From: Yersinia alsatica | GTDB taxonomy: Bacteria > Pseudomonadota > Gammaproteobacteria > Enterobacterales > Enterobacteriaceae | DNA: 64,000 nt | Assembly: GCF_902170305.1 (NCBI RefSeq) | Contig: NZ_CABHWW010000014.1 | Coordinates: 124,001-188,000, forward strand | Direction of reading: 5' to 3' | Shown here: positions 47,977-57,181 of the stretch, piece by piece | Position numbering within the stretch: position 1 is the first letter of the stretch | How the letters are laid out: the number at the start of each line of letters is the position of its first letter | Notes under the pieces: generated by a model | Databases searched by the model: none | Seen by the model: only the letters and a program-made list of their open reading frames with translations | What the model was told of the DNA's origin: nothing | Position numbers and translations under genes: made by a program

Positions 47977-48309
47977 ATGAATGGTTTCATGTATTTAATG
48001 ATGGCAATTGTGGCTGAAGTGGTGGCAACAACCATGCTAAAAGCCTCGGATGGCTTTACTCGTTTGGTGCCTTCAGTGGTGGTGGTTATTGGTTATGGGG
48101 TTGCCTTTTGGGGGTTATCGCAGGTAGTAAAAACCATGCCATTGGGGATTGCTTACGCCATCTGGTCAGGGTTAGGCATTGTTTTAGTCTCAGTTGCCGC
48201 CACATTTATGTATCAGCAGAAACTGGATTGGGCCGCAATCGCCGGTATGACGTTGATTATTGCTGGCGTATTGGTGATTAACTTACTGTCCAAGACACCG
48301 ATGCATTAA
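47977..48309 (+). CDS. Small multidrug resistance transporter, EmrE type
   Basis: A 110-residue four-helix SMR protein, equal in length to EmrE. The essential membrane Glu14 is present in MMAIVAEVVATTML; the motif PLGIAYAIWSGLG and W63-type Trp occur as expected. Dual-topology homodimeric export of quaternary ammonium and other cations is the family function. ATG 47977 has AGGTGAGAG upstream. EmrE-like versus EbrA/SugE subclass is not certain. Confidence 0.87.
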   Translation: MNGFMYLMMAIVAEVVATTMLKASDGFTRLVPSVVVVIGYGVAFWGLSQVVKTMPLGIAYAIWSGLGIVLVSVAATFMYQQKLDWAAIAGMTLIIAGVLVINLLSKTPMH

Positions 48310-48342
48310 TCATCGGTAGTGGATGCGGGGAGTACGCATCCG

Positions 48343-48380
48343 CTTTCCGCGTTATCACCATCAAAAGATAACGCGGAAAG
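48343..48380. other. Perfect 14-bp inverted repeat between convergent genes
   Basis: CTTTCCGCGTTATC and GATAACGCGGAAAG, separated by ten bases, lie between the SMR and MgtC genes. No T-run, so it may act as a barrier or a non-canonical terminator. Confidence 0.6.
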
Positions 48381-48433
48381 TTGGCACATTATTATTACCT
48401 TCAAACCAGTCTGGCTGACAGTGGCCAATCCCG

Positions 48434-49093
48434 CTATTTAATATCTAACTGCTGTATGCCCTCAATGGCCAATAATGTGGCATACACCTTGTCCAGGCTT
48501 TTCCTTGGTGACAATGTCACTTCCATCGTCAATTCGCAGCACGCATCACTCTGTTCGGGTTTTTGGGTCACCGACAGGTTAATCGGGCGTAGACGCAATT
48601 GCTCCAGGGCGACCAAAAGGCGGGGTACGCTCTGCGGTAACAGTTTGATATAGACATAATGATGCTGACCCAGCAGGCGATTGCTTAATTGACGGAAGAT
48701 CTCCAGCACCACCAGTGTCATCAGGGTGCCATAAATACCAATCTGGTATAAGCCACTACCAATCACCAGACCAATGGCTGCTGTCACCCACATCCCAGCG
48801 GCGGTTGTCAGCCCTTTAACCATCTGTTTTTGAATCATAATGGTCCCGGCACCAAGGAACCCCATACCGCTGACGACCTGTGCCGCGACACGGCTTGGGT
48901 CAAAACTGACGTGATCTAATGTCAGTAAATCCTCAAAGCCATATTTCGACACAATCATAAACATGGCACTGCCGATCCCCACTAAAATATGGGTGCGCAA
49001 TCCCGCTTCTTTGGAACGTAATTGACGCTCAATACCAATTAGCCCGCCTAATGCACCTGCCAAGGCAATTCGTAGCAGTAAATCAGTGATCAT
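48434..49093 (-). CDS. MgtC/SapB-family membrane protein
   Basis: A 219-residue protein (from the ATG at 49093 with GGGA upstream; a 49105 start is also in frame). N-terminal half carries the MgtC family signature IGIERQLRSKEAGLRTH and four to five membrane segments; GMGFLGAGTIM and a cytoplasmic C-terminal part (about 145 onward, ACT-like in family) follow. MgtC proteins aid survival in low Mg2+ and in macrophages, but this subclass is functionally undefined. Confidence 0.85.
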   Translation of the reverse strand: MITDLLLRIALAGALGGLIGIERQLRSKEAGLRTHILVGIGSAMFMIVSKYGFEDLLTLDHVSFDPSRVAAQVVSGMGFLGAGTIMIQKQMVKGLTTAAGMWVTAAIGLVIGSGLYQIGIYGTLMTLVVLEIFRQLSNRLLGQHHYVYIKLLPQSVPRLLVALEQLRLRPINLSVTQKPEQSDACCELTMEVTLSPRKSLDKVYATLLAIEGIQQLDIK

Positions 49094-49331
49094 AATTATT
49101 CCCATTGTATTTCGTTCAGACTGTAGGTGTTTGATTTACACTCTGATTAATATTGCTTTGATTATTTTTATTTAACTCGAGCACTAAAGTAACGTGATAA
49201 TTCGGCGGCTGACGGTGATCTGCGCTAAATTAAATTAGTGCATTTTTGCTTATTTATGTTGTGTTTTAATTATAACAGATATTATATAAACCAAATATAA
49301 CGCTATATACTTCTCATGCCGGAGCAAAAGA

Positions 49332-49637
49332 ATGAAAGTATTATCTTGGTTAGTGGGTGGCGCTGTGCTTTTTTTAGCCGCTTGCAGCAGCAATGACCCC
49401 ACGGATACCGCCATAAATAATAATGATGCCTATGAACCGGTACAACAAGCCACCAGTGCCAATGTTCACCATAATCTTAATATGTCGAATCCAGCGGCAG
49501 TGAATTGTGCCAATGCCGGGGGCGTCTTGACGGTTGCTAAACAACTTAATGGTGGCAGTGTGGGGATGTGCCAGTTACCTGACGGCAAACGTTGCGAAGA
49601 GTGGGCATTAATGCGCGGTGCGTGTCCGGCACGTTAA
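49332..49637 (+). CDS. ydbJ: DUF333 lipoprotein YdbJ
   Basis: A 101-residue lipoprotein, lipobox LAAC with Cys18. The DUF333 part reads NPAAVNCANAGGVLTVAKQ..GSVGMCQLPDGKRCEEWALMRGACPAR with several Cys, likely disulfide-bonded outside the cytoplasm. Function unknown. Adjacent to ldhA, with E. coli-like order but a shrunken ERIC element in the gap. Confidence 0.88.
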   Translation: MKVLSWLVGGAVLFLAACSSNDPTDTAINNNDAYEPVQQATSANVHHNLNMSNPAAVNCANAGGVLTVAKQLNGGSVGMCQLPDGKRCEEWALMRGACPAR

Positions 49638-49644
49638 TCGCTTT

Positions 49645-49709
49645 CGGCCTTGAAGTTGCAGGCGGCTGATTCACTTGCTGCCCACCTGCAACTCCAGATT
49701 ATTAGGTAT
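49645..49709. repeat. Short, internally deleted ERIC-type element
   Basis: CTTGAAGTTGCAGG, then CGGCTGATTCACTTGCTGCC and ACCTGCAACTCCAG..ATTATTAGGTAT: the two outer ERIC arms are joined without the central palindrome. The arms are inverted copies (GAAGTTGCAGG / CCTGCAACTC), so the RNA could form a hairpin of about 12 bp. It lies between the convergent ydbJ and ldhA. Confidence 0.7.
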
Positions 49710-49730
49710 TACCGTGCTGCTCTTTTAATC

Positions 49731-50723
49731 TCAGGCCGAAATGATATTCGGGCAATGTTCACCCTTTACCAATTGAGCAATATTCTGCATGGTTGTTGCA
49801 GAAATACTGGTCAGCGCTTCTTCGGTCAGGAACGCCTGATGCCCGGTAAATAATACGTTGTGGCAAGAAGACAGACGGCGGAAAACGTCATCCTGAATGA
49901 CATCGTTGGATTTGTCTTCAAAGAACAAGTCACGTTCGTTTTCATAGACATCCATGCCGAGGGAGCCAATTTTTTGCTGTTTCAGCGCTTCAATCGCCGC
50001 CGTCGAATCAATCAAACCGCCACGGCTGGTATTGATGATCATCACGCCATTCTTCATTTGATCAAACGCTTGTTTATTGAGCAAATGATGATTTTCCGGT
50101 GTCATCGGGCAATGCAGCGAGATAACATCAGATTCAGCATATAAGGTTTTAAGATCAACATATTCAGCACCCAGCTCCAGTGCTTGCTCACTTGGATACG
50201 GGTCAAAGGCCAGCAGACGCATACCGAAACCTTTCAAGATTCGCATGGTTGCCACACCAATTTTACCGGTACCGATAATCCCCGCCGTGCGGTTATGCAT
50301 GTTGAAGCCAATCAAACCTTCAAGCGAGAAGTTGGCATCACGGGTACGTTGATAGGCACGGTGAATGCGACGGTTAAGGCTCATCATCATACCGACAGTA
50401 TGTTCCGCCACCGCTTCTGGAGAATAGGCCGGAACGCGAACCACTTGAATACCTAGCTCTTTCGCTGCATCCAAATCCACGTTATTGAAGCCAGCACAGC
50501 GCAATGCCAAAATTTTAACACCGGCATCTTTCAGCTCTTCTAATGTCGCGCGGCAGCCATCATCATTGACGAAAATGCAGACAGCATCACAACCCACAGC
50601 CATTTTTGCTGTTTTTGGGCTTAACAGAAAATCGAAAAACTCTAATTCAAAGCCAAAATCTTTGTTGACCAATTCGAGGTATTTGCGGTCATACTGTTTA
50701 GTACTGTAAACGGCTAATTTCAT
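49731..50723 (-). CDS. ldhA: D-lactate dehydrogenase (fermentative) LdhA
   Basis: NADH-dependent reduction of pyruvate to D-lactate, 330 residues (E. coli 329). D-2-hydroxyacid dehydrogenase fold: GIIGTGKIGVAT nucleotide loop (about 150-162), catalytic Arg in INTSRGGLID, Glu in the following DVYENERDLFF and His in FTGHQAFLTEEAL. ATG 50723 gives MKLAVYSTKQYDRKY; ATG 50726 is one codon earlier. Function under fermentation fits neighbouring nifJ. Confidence 0.95.
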   Translation of the reverse strand: MKLAVYSTKQYDRKYLELVNKDFGFELEFFDFLLSPKTAKMAVGCDAVCIFVNDDGCRATLEELKDAGVKILALRCAGFNNVDLDAAKELGIQVVRVPAYSPEAVAEHTVGMMMSLNRRIHRAYQRTRDANFSLEGLIGFNMHNRTAGIIGTGKIGVATMRILKGFGMRLLAFDPYPSEQALELGAEYVDLKTLYAESDVISLHCPMTPENHHLLNKQAFDQMKNGVMIINTSRGGLIDSTAAIEALKQQKIGSLGMDVYENERDLFFEDKSNDVIQDDVFRRLSSCHNVLFTGHQAFLTEEALTSISATTMQNIAQLVKGEHCPNIISA

Positions 50724-50979
50724 CATGATTACTCCGCTAAAATATTGTGATCAATCTAACAGATTTGAATAAATCATACAATTTGCCACAATAATAAGTG
50801 AATGGGGCGCTTGTAACATTCCTATGCCAATGAGGTAAGGTTTTTATTCCGCTTTTCAATGGCAGCAGTTCTATGCATATCACAAGGGCAGAGTTATTGA
50901 TTATGGTATCTTGCAGTACTTTAAGCTGCACAGATTAAAGCACACTGGACGACGTGTAGGGTATAAAACAAGGCAAGTC

Positions 50980-53637
50980 ATGGCTAAATGCGCAAAAATA
51001 GTGGGTTGGTTGTTATTAATCAGCGCAGTTTCTCTGATGATATTATGGAAAACCCTGCCGCAGTGGTTACCCAAAATTGCACAGTATTGGCTGCCCGCGG
51101 GGAGCCAGCTTATTTTATCCAGCTCGCCGGTTTGGCGTGATGGCGCATTGCGCGTCTCCCAATTGCGCTATCAGGTGCAAGATTGCACGCTCGCTAATAT
51201 TGAGCAATTGAGTGTAGGTTATCATCAGGGCCGCTGGCTATTAGGCGCTAATCAGGTTGCCTTGGATACCGCTTGCCTCAGCCAATTACCGGCTAGTGGC
51301 GAGAGCGCCACGCAAGATTTGGCAAATTGGCAACAGCAGTTATCCGTATTGGATTTGGACATCGCCAATCTGCAAATTACGCCGTGGCAGCAATATGCCG
51401 GCAAACTGACGCTGACCTCGCCCGACCCGAAAAAATTGTTGCAAGAGTTACATTATCAAGGGCCGCAATTGAGTTTTGCTGCCACTTTGGATGAACAGCA
51501 GCAGCTGAGTCTGCACCAATTCTCTATTGCAGTACCCGGCACTCCGCAGCCATTTGAACTGAGTGGCAAAATCAAAATTCCCCTGTCACTGGATGAATGG
51601 CCAGAGCAGGGGGCGCTCGACGGTGTCTTGACAACCGGTTATCTGTCTAAGCCGCTATTATTAAATTTGAGCTGGGCGCAGCAGCAGGGCGTTCTGACAC
51701 TCACTGAGCGCGGCGATGACACTCCGCTGGCGCGGCTGCCCTGGCACATCACTCCCAATCAAATTCAGATTACTGCTGGGCAATGGCAGTGGCCATATGC
51801 TCAGCAGCCTTTAAGTGGTGGCATTAATCTCACTTTGCATGATTGGGATCAGGGGCTGGATCAGACCTCGATTGATGCCCGAATCAACGTGATAACCTCG
51901 GGAAAAAGTGGCAAAGGTAATGCTGTGCTGACACTCGGGCCGGGTAATCTGAGCATGATCAACAGCAATTTAAAGTTTCAGCTCAGTGGGCAAGCTAATC
52001 TGGAGCATATGATACTCAATGCCACTATTCCCGGGCTACTGAGTGGTTCAGTATTGAACCCGACATGGGTTCTCCATCCGGGGGCACTGTTGCGTGCGCA
52101 TGGTAATGTGACACCGGAATTGCGCATCAGAGATGCCCGCTGGCCGTTAGCGGGTGTCAAGGTCACCGCCGCCGGTGTGACTGGCCGGTTACAAGCTATT
52201 GTGGATGCACAGGACAGCTATTGGGGTGATTTCAATCTCCATCTTGATGGCCAGGCGCAAGAGTTTTGGCCTGATAAAGGTCTCTGGCAATGGCGCTATT
52301 GGGGCAATGGCCGTCTACCTCCACTGGCTGCGCGTTGGGATATGGGCGGCACCGGTAATTGGCGGGGGACGCTTATCACGCTCGAGAAGTTATCGACCGG
52401 TTTTGACCATCTGCAATATGGGCTAGTCAAGGTTGAAGCGCCACGGCTGACCTTGGTGAAACCCTTGACCTGGCAGCGAGATAACCATCATCCGGCCTTT
52501 ATTGCCGGATTGGAACTGGGCGCTAAAAAAGTGGCGTTCAGTGATGGTGGCGGGTATCTGCCTCCTGCTTTATTGTCACTGCAACTCAATGGACAGAGCC
52601 CAGACAGTTTCTTGTGGCAGGGGAAATTACAGGCCAAGAACATTGGGCCCATTCCACTGCGCGGGCGTTGGGATGGTGAGCGTCTACGTGGTGAGGGCTG
52701 GTGGCCGAAACAGTCACTAACGGTTTTCCAGCCGCTGATTGCGCCGGAGTTAGGAATTAAGCTGCGTGATGGGGAGCTTTATGCTCAAGCTGCCTTCTCT
52801 GCGGCCCGTGAACAAGGATTCACGGCGGGAGGGCATTGGGTGGTGAAGAATGGCGGGATGTGGCTGAAAGAGGGCGAGTTGAGTGGGCTGGATTTCGTCA
52901 TGTCGTATCGCTTGCAAAATCACCGTTGGCAGTTAGGGGCCAAAGAGCCGGTTATGCTGCGCATTGCCTCGGTGACTAACTTGTTTACAATGCAGAATAT
53001 TACCGCCGACCTTCAAGGGACTTATCCTTATTCAGAGGATGCCCCATTGACCTTAAGTAATGTTGGCATGGATATTCTGCAAGGCCATTTGAGTTTATCT
53101 GCTTTGCGTTTGCCGCAACATGATGCGGCGGTGCTGAAATTAACCGCCATCGACTTAAGTGAGCTATTTACCGTGCTGCAACCTAAGCAGTTTGCCATGT
53201 CGGGCAAAGTGAACGGCGAATTGCCCCTGTATCTTAATAACCCGCAGTGGCTGGTGCGTAATGGCTGGTTTGCCAATCAGGGTATGGTGACACTGCGTTT
53301 GGATCAGGATCTGGCCAATTCAATCAGTGACAGTAATTTTGTCGCCGGTGCGGCGATTGACTGGTTACGCTATATGGAAATTTATCAATCTTATGCCACG
53401 GTGGATCTGGATAATTTGGGCCAATTGACGTTACGCTCGAAGATCCATGGGGTAAATACGCAGAAAAACTCAAAACGAGAGATAGTATTGAATTATCGAC
53501 ACGAGGAAAATGTGTTCCAACTCTGGCGTAGCCTGCGTTTTGGTGACAATTTACAAGAGTGGTTACAGCAAAATATTTCGCTAAAACCCACTATCTCGTT
53601 ACAACCAACAGCAATACCGGCGAGGGCGAAGGAATGA
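50980..53637 (+). CDS. ydbH: AsmA-like inter-membrane lipid transport protein YdbH
   Basis: An 885-residue protein with one N-terminal membrane anchor (about residues 6-24) and a long periplasmic beta-rich body, the TamB/YhdP/YdbH (AsmA-like) family that bridges inner and outer membranes and moves phospholipids (established in E. coli). The C-terminal NYRHEENVFQLWRSLRFGDN is the family signature. ATG 50980 (AAGG upstream) is preferred; earlier in-frame codons add a nonhomologous tail. The stop overlaps ynbE (ATGA). Confidence 0.88.
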   Translation: MAKCAKIVGWLLLISAVSLMILWKTLPQWLPKIAQYWLPAGSQLILSSSPVWRDGALRVSQLRYQVQDCTLANIEQLSVGYHQGRWLLGANQVALDTACLSQLPASGESATQDLANWQQQLSVLDLDIANLQITPWQQYAGKLTLTSPDPKKLLQELHYQGPQLSFAATLDEQQQLSLHQFSIAVPGTPQPFELSGKIKIPLSLDEWPEQGALDGVLTTGYLSKPLLLNLSWAQQQGVLTLTERGDDTPLARLPWHITPNQIQITAGQWQWPYAQQPLSGGINLTLHDWDQGLDQTSIDARINVITSGKSGKGNAVLTLGPGNLSMINSNLKFQLSGQANLEHMILNATIPGLLSGSVLNPTWVLHPGALLRAHGNVTPELRIRDARWPLAGVKVTAAGVTGRLQAIVDAQDSYWGDFNLHLDGQAQEFWPDKGLWQWRYWGNGRLPPLAARWDMGGTGNWRGTLITLEKLSTGFDHLQYGLVKVEAPRLTLVKPLTWQRDNHHPAFIAGLELGAKKVAFSDGGGYLPPALLSLQLNGQSPDSFLWQGKLQAKNIGPIPLRGRWDGERLRGEGWWPKQSLTVFQPLIAPELGIKLRDGELYAQAAFSAAREQGFTAGGHWVVKNGGMWLKEGELSGLDFVMSYRLQNHRWQLGAKEPVMLRIASVTNLFTMQNITADLQGTYPYSEDAPLTLSNVGMDILQGHLSLSALRLPQHDAAVLKLTAIDLSELFTVLQPKQFAMSGKVNGELPLYLNNPQWLVRNGWFANQGMVTLRLDQDLANSISDSNFVAGAAIDWLRYMEIYQSYATVDLDNLGQLTLRSKIHGVNTQKNSKREIVLNYRHEENVFQLWRSLRFGDNLQEWLQQNISLKPTISLQPTAIPARAKE

Positions 53638-53828
53638 AGATCTTAACATGGGAACGTGTGGCAATAGTGTTGGGCATTTTCCTGCTCAGTGGTTGTTTAC
53701 GCCTTGAGGTAGCAACGCCAGAAAAACCTATCACTATCAATATGAACGTCAAAATCGAGCATGAAATCCAGATCCGAGTGGATAAAGACGTAGAAAATTT
53801 ACTTAAAAATCAATCCAATCTATTCTAA
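53634..53828 (+). CDS. ynbE: Lipoprotein YnbE
   Basis: A 64-residue lipoprotein with lipobox LSGC (Cys21) and short beta-prone tail (TINMNVKIEHEIQIRVDKDV). It forms a complex with YdbH in E. coli. Its ATG overlaps the ydbH stop by four bases, and ydbL starts ten bases after its stop. Confidence 0.92.
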   Translation: MKILTWERVAIVLGIFLLSGCLRLEVATPEKPITINMNVKIEHEIQIRVDKDVENLLKNQSNLF

Positions 53829-53837
53829 GGAGCCACG

Positions 53838-54209
53838 ATGAAAAAGCAAACTTTAGGCTGGGTTGGTGGCAAGCAACGGTTGATTAACGCGATTCTGGCC
53901 TTTGTGGTACTGAGTGGCAGTTTGTTGTTTAGCTCGGGGGTGTTGGCGCTGACCTTAGAACAGGCCAAGCAGCAAGGCCGGGTAGGAGAAACACTGAGCG
54001 GCTATTTGGCTCCGGTGAAAAAAGACGCTGAAACGTTGGCGCTGGTGGAGCAAATCAATATCGCCAGAGCAGAGAAATACCAAGAAGTGGCGCAGAAAAA
54101 TCATATCTCAACCGAGGATGTTGCCAAACTGGCGGGGCAAAAGCTGGTTAACCGTGCGGCAGCGGGTGAATATGTGCGCGGAATTAATGGTCAATGGATG
54201 CAGCGCTGA
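53838..54209 (+). CDS. ydbL: DUF1318 periplasmic protein YdbL
   Basis: A 123-residue exported protein; a long signal segment (about residues 1-37) is followed by ALTLEQAKQQGRVGETLSGYLAP and a helical AEKYQEVAQKN..ST part, the DUF1318 pattern. Third gene of ydbH-ynbE-ydbL and thought to modulate YdbH. AAGGAG ribosome-binding site. Confidence 0.9.
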   Translation: MKKQTLGWVGGKQRLINAILAFVVLSGSLLFSSGVLALTLEQAKQQGRVGETLSGYLAPVKKDAETLALVEQINIARAEKYQEVAQKNHISTEDVAKLAGQKLVNRAAAGEYVRGINGQWMQR

Positions 54210-54241
54210 TCATTACTGTACCGACCTCATCCAATTGATAA

Positions 54242-54272
54242 AAAGCGCCCGCATGAAACGGGCGTTTTTTAT
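54242..54272. terminator. Terminator between ydbL and dalT
   Basis: GCGCCCG / CGGGCGT stem with a 7-base loop; the plus strand continues TTTTTTAT and the minus strand TTTTT. Confidence 0.88.
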
Positions 54273-54301
54273 GGCGGAGATGGTTACAAAAAATAGTGCT
54301 G

Positions 54302-55615
54302 TTAGCGCTCAACTTGTAGGCTGACAGCCGCAGGATGACCATTAATGCTATTGAGTGACTCTGGGCGATAATAAGTATCGACGTGGCCCGGTTGCTCCAC
54401 TTTGACAATCAGGGTCAGCACTGCGGCAATCAGATAGAGGGCGGTATAAACCCACACCACGCCCACGATATCGAAGAATGGCAACACCAGAGAGGCTATC
54501 GCCGGAGCGGCAAAGTTACTCAGGCCGGCAGACAGGTTATAAATCGAAATAGCAGCCCCTTTGTGCTCCGGTTCCAACACTGGGAACACGGCGGTCATTG
54601 GAACAAAGGCGGCGACGGTTATCCCTAGCATCACCGCCGGGATCAGTGCCGCCCAGAAATTATGGCCGAAGTGCATCGGAATATAGTAAAACGCCAGGCT
54701 GGAAAGGGCGCAACCAATGCAACCGAACCAGCGCACTTGCCGCATCCAGCCAATCTTTTCGCCCAAAATCCCCCACATAATATTGGTGAAAATAGTCACG
54801 AAGAAGAATACAGCCCAGATTTGTAGCCATTCGGACATAGTAAAACCGAGTCGGCCAACAAACAGGATCGGCATAATCACGGCAAAGCCAAACAGCGATA
54901 ACGTGTTGATGATGCGGATTAGGCAGGATAAGAAAATATTCTTATTGGTAAATAAAATCGTCACTGCGCGCGACAGCTCTTTTACTTTCTCTTTGTTAGA
55001 GAGCGAGGCCTTGGGGCTGGCGGTGCCGACATTGCGCAGCAGTATCAGCGCCATCATACCGCCAACCGTAACCCACACAATGGCAAACCATAAAGTACCG
55101 GTTTCGCCAATCATTGGGATGGTAAAGCTTGGCAAATAACTGCCTATCACCCCAATCCCGATGGAATACATCGCCCAAAACCAGCCCATGGCCGAAGAGA
55201 GCTGTTGCTTAGGTACGTTTTGCACGATAAGCATAACAAACGAATAGATAAATAATGGATATGCCAAACCACGGATACCGTAGAACAACAGCATTAGCGG
55301 ATAACTTTTGATCCCTAAACCAAACACCATAAACAGGCAGTGCATGACGACCCAAAGGATAAAACCAATCCGCATGGCGCGTTGTGGTGTAATGATTTCA
55401 GCAACAACACCCGAACTCCAGGCGGCTATCGCGGCGGCCAGTCCATAGAGCGTAAATACGAAGGCTGACTGTGCTGGGGAGAAGCCCATATCCGTGATGT
55501 GTTTGGATAAAAAGGCCATTTCAAAGCCATCACCGCTCATAAAAATGGCAATGGCAACGTAACCCCAGAACAAATTCATCGGCAAACCAAACCAGTGGGT
55601 AGGTTTTTTTTGCAT
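54302..55615 (-). CDS. dalT: D-arabinitol transporter, MFS family (DalT)
   Basis: Major facilitator permease of 437 residues with twelve predicted membrane segments. It is last in the dalD-dalK-dalT unit, 74 bp beyond dalK, and matches the Klebsiella arabinitol-permease type by context. AAGGAA lies upstream of ATG 55615 (MQKKPTHWFGLPMN). The substrate is inferred from neighbours. Confidence 0.82.
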   Translation of the reverse strand: MQKKPTHWFGLPMNLFWGYVAIAIFMSGDGFEMAFLSKHITDMGFSPAQSAFVFTLYGLAAAIAAWSSGVVAEIITPQRAMRIGFILWVVMHCLFMVFGLGIKSYPLMLLFYGIRGLAYPLFIYSFVMLIVQNVPKQQLSSAMGWFWAMYSIGIGVIGSYLPSFTIPMIGETGTLWFAIVWVTVGGMMALILLRNVGTASPKASLSNKEKVKELSRAVTILFTNKNIFLSCLIRIINTLSLFGFAVIMPILFVGRLGFTMSEWLQIWAVFFFVTIFTNIMWGILGEKIGWMRQVRWFGCIGCALSSLAFYYIPMHFGHNFWAALIPAVMLGITVAAFVPMTAVFPVLEPEHKGAAISIYNLSAGLSNFAAPAIASLVLPFFDIVGVVWVYTALYLIAAVLTLIVKVEQPGHVDTYYRPESLNSINGHPAAVSLQVER

Positions 55616-55689
55616 GGCAAGTTCCTTTGGCGCATCAGCGCTAGCTTATTGTTGATAGAAACAGGTTTGTAGGGACAGCTAATGGGTTT

Positions 55690-57162
55690 TTATTGTGGTA
55701 ATGATTGGCGTAGCTGTTTTTGCTGTTGATACAGCAACCGGTAGCGCTCCAGGCGGGAAAATAAGGCATCCTGCCGGTTAATATCAGGAATAAACCGCTG
55801 ATCGATTGGCGGCTTAGTGCAAACTCGCAACTCATCGCCACCTGCCGCCAACCACCCTAAGCGCGCCGCGCCTAAAGCCCCGCCCGCTTCTCCGCCACTG
55901 TGGGTGACGATAGGCAAATTAAGGGTGTCAGCCATCAGTTGCCCCCACCACAGACTGCGAGCACCGCCACCAATCAGCGAGGCTTGAGTGAGTTGGGTTC
56001 CGGCTGCTTGCAAGACTCTTAAGCCATCCGTAATACCGAAAGTGACACCTTCCAGCACCGCATAGCCTAATGCTGCCCGGTCGGTCGCATGGGTCATGCC
56101 ATGGAATGCACCCGTAGCTAATGGGTCATTATGCGGCGTTCTTTCCCCGGAGAGATAAGGCAGGAAAATGGGGGCCAACCGCTGCTCTGACCGGCTAAGT
56201 TGGGCCACTTCTGACAGCAAGGTGGTTTCATTGGTACCCAGCAGTTGGCATAACCAGCGCAGGGCACTGGCGGCGGTTAGCATCACACTCATTTGATGCC
56301 AGCGGTGTGGCAGAGCATGACAAAAGGCGTGAACGGCTGATTGGGGATTCGGGCGGTAACAATCATTGACGGCGAACAATACGCCGGATGTCCCCAACGA
56401 GATAAAACCATCACCAGGATTGATAGCGCCAATCCCGACGGCACTGGCGGCATTATCGCCACCACCACCCGCAATCACGACTCTATCGGATAAACCCCAT
56501 TCGCGAGCAATATCAGCTTTCAGATAACCACTGGGTTCATTACCTTCAATCAACCTTGGCATCATATCGCGTGATAACCCGCAGGCTGCTAGCAGGGAGT
56601 CGGACCAATCGCGCTTTGCTACATCCAGCCACAATGTGCCGGCGGAGTCAGACATGTCGCTGACCTTATCGCCACTCATCATCCAGCGAAGATAGTCTTT
56701 GGGTAGCAATACAGTTGCCAATTGCGAGAAAATCTCTGGCTCATGGCGAGCCACCCACAGCAGCTTAGGCGCGGTAAAACCGGGCATCGCCAGATTTCCG
56801 GCAATTTGATGTAGCTGTGGCGCATTGCGTGTCAGTTCCTCACACTCCTCGGCGCAGCGGGCATCATTCCATAAAATGGCCGGGCGTAAGATGCGGTCTT
56901 CTCGGTTGAGCAAGACTGCGCCGTGCATTTGGCCAGATAGACCAATGGCGAGAATTTCCCCCCAGCGTTGCGGAATTTTATGGCGCAGACGAGCCATTAC
57001 GCGCTGTGTGGCTTGCCACCAGTCAGTTGGATTTTGCTCTGACCACAGTGGATGTGGGCGTTGAACCGTGAGCGGCTCGCCCTCACTGGCCAGAATTTGC
57101 CCCCGATCATCAATTACCACGGCCTTAATTTCTGATGTGCCTAAGTCAAGTCCAAGATACAT
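55690..57162 (-). CDS. dalK: D-xylulose kinase (DalK, FGGY family)
   Basis: FGGY carbohydrate kinase of 490 residues phosphorylating D-xylulose made from arabinitol. N-terminal phosphate motif LGLDLGTSEIKAVV, catalytic Asp region GGGGDNAASAVG, FGGY-family signatures and the C-terminal ATP site SLIGGGARS. The second ATG (57162) fits GAGG spacing; the first at 57168 is almost on top of it. It could be called xylulokinase XylB if found alone. Confidence 0.87.
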   Translation of the reverse strand: MYLGLDLGTSEIKAVVIDDRGQILASEGEPLTVQRPHPLWSEQNPTDWWQATQRVMARLRHKIPQRWGEILAIGLSGQMHGAVLLNREDRILRPAILWNDARCAEECEELTRNAPQLHQIAGNLAMPGFTAPKLLWVARHEPEIFSQLATVLLPKDYLRWMMSGDKVSDMSDSAGTLWLDVAKRDWSDSLLAACGLSRDMMPRLIEGNEPSGYLKADIAREWGLSDRVVIAGGGGDNAASAVGIGAINPGDGFISLGTSGVLFAVNDCYRPNPQSAVHAFCHALPHRWHQMSVMLTAASALRWLCQLLGTNETTLLSEVAQLSRSEQRLAPIFLPYLSGERTPHNDPLATGAFHGMTHATDRAALGYAVLEGVTFGITDGLRVLQAAGTQLTQASLIGGGARSLWWGQLMADTLNLPIVTHSGGEAGGALGAARLGWLAAGGDELRVCTKPPIDQRFIPDINRQDALFSRLERYRLLYQQQKQLRQSLPQ

Positions 57163-57181
57163 AGCCATTCCTCATCGATAA

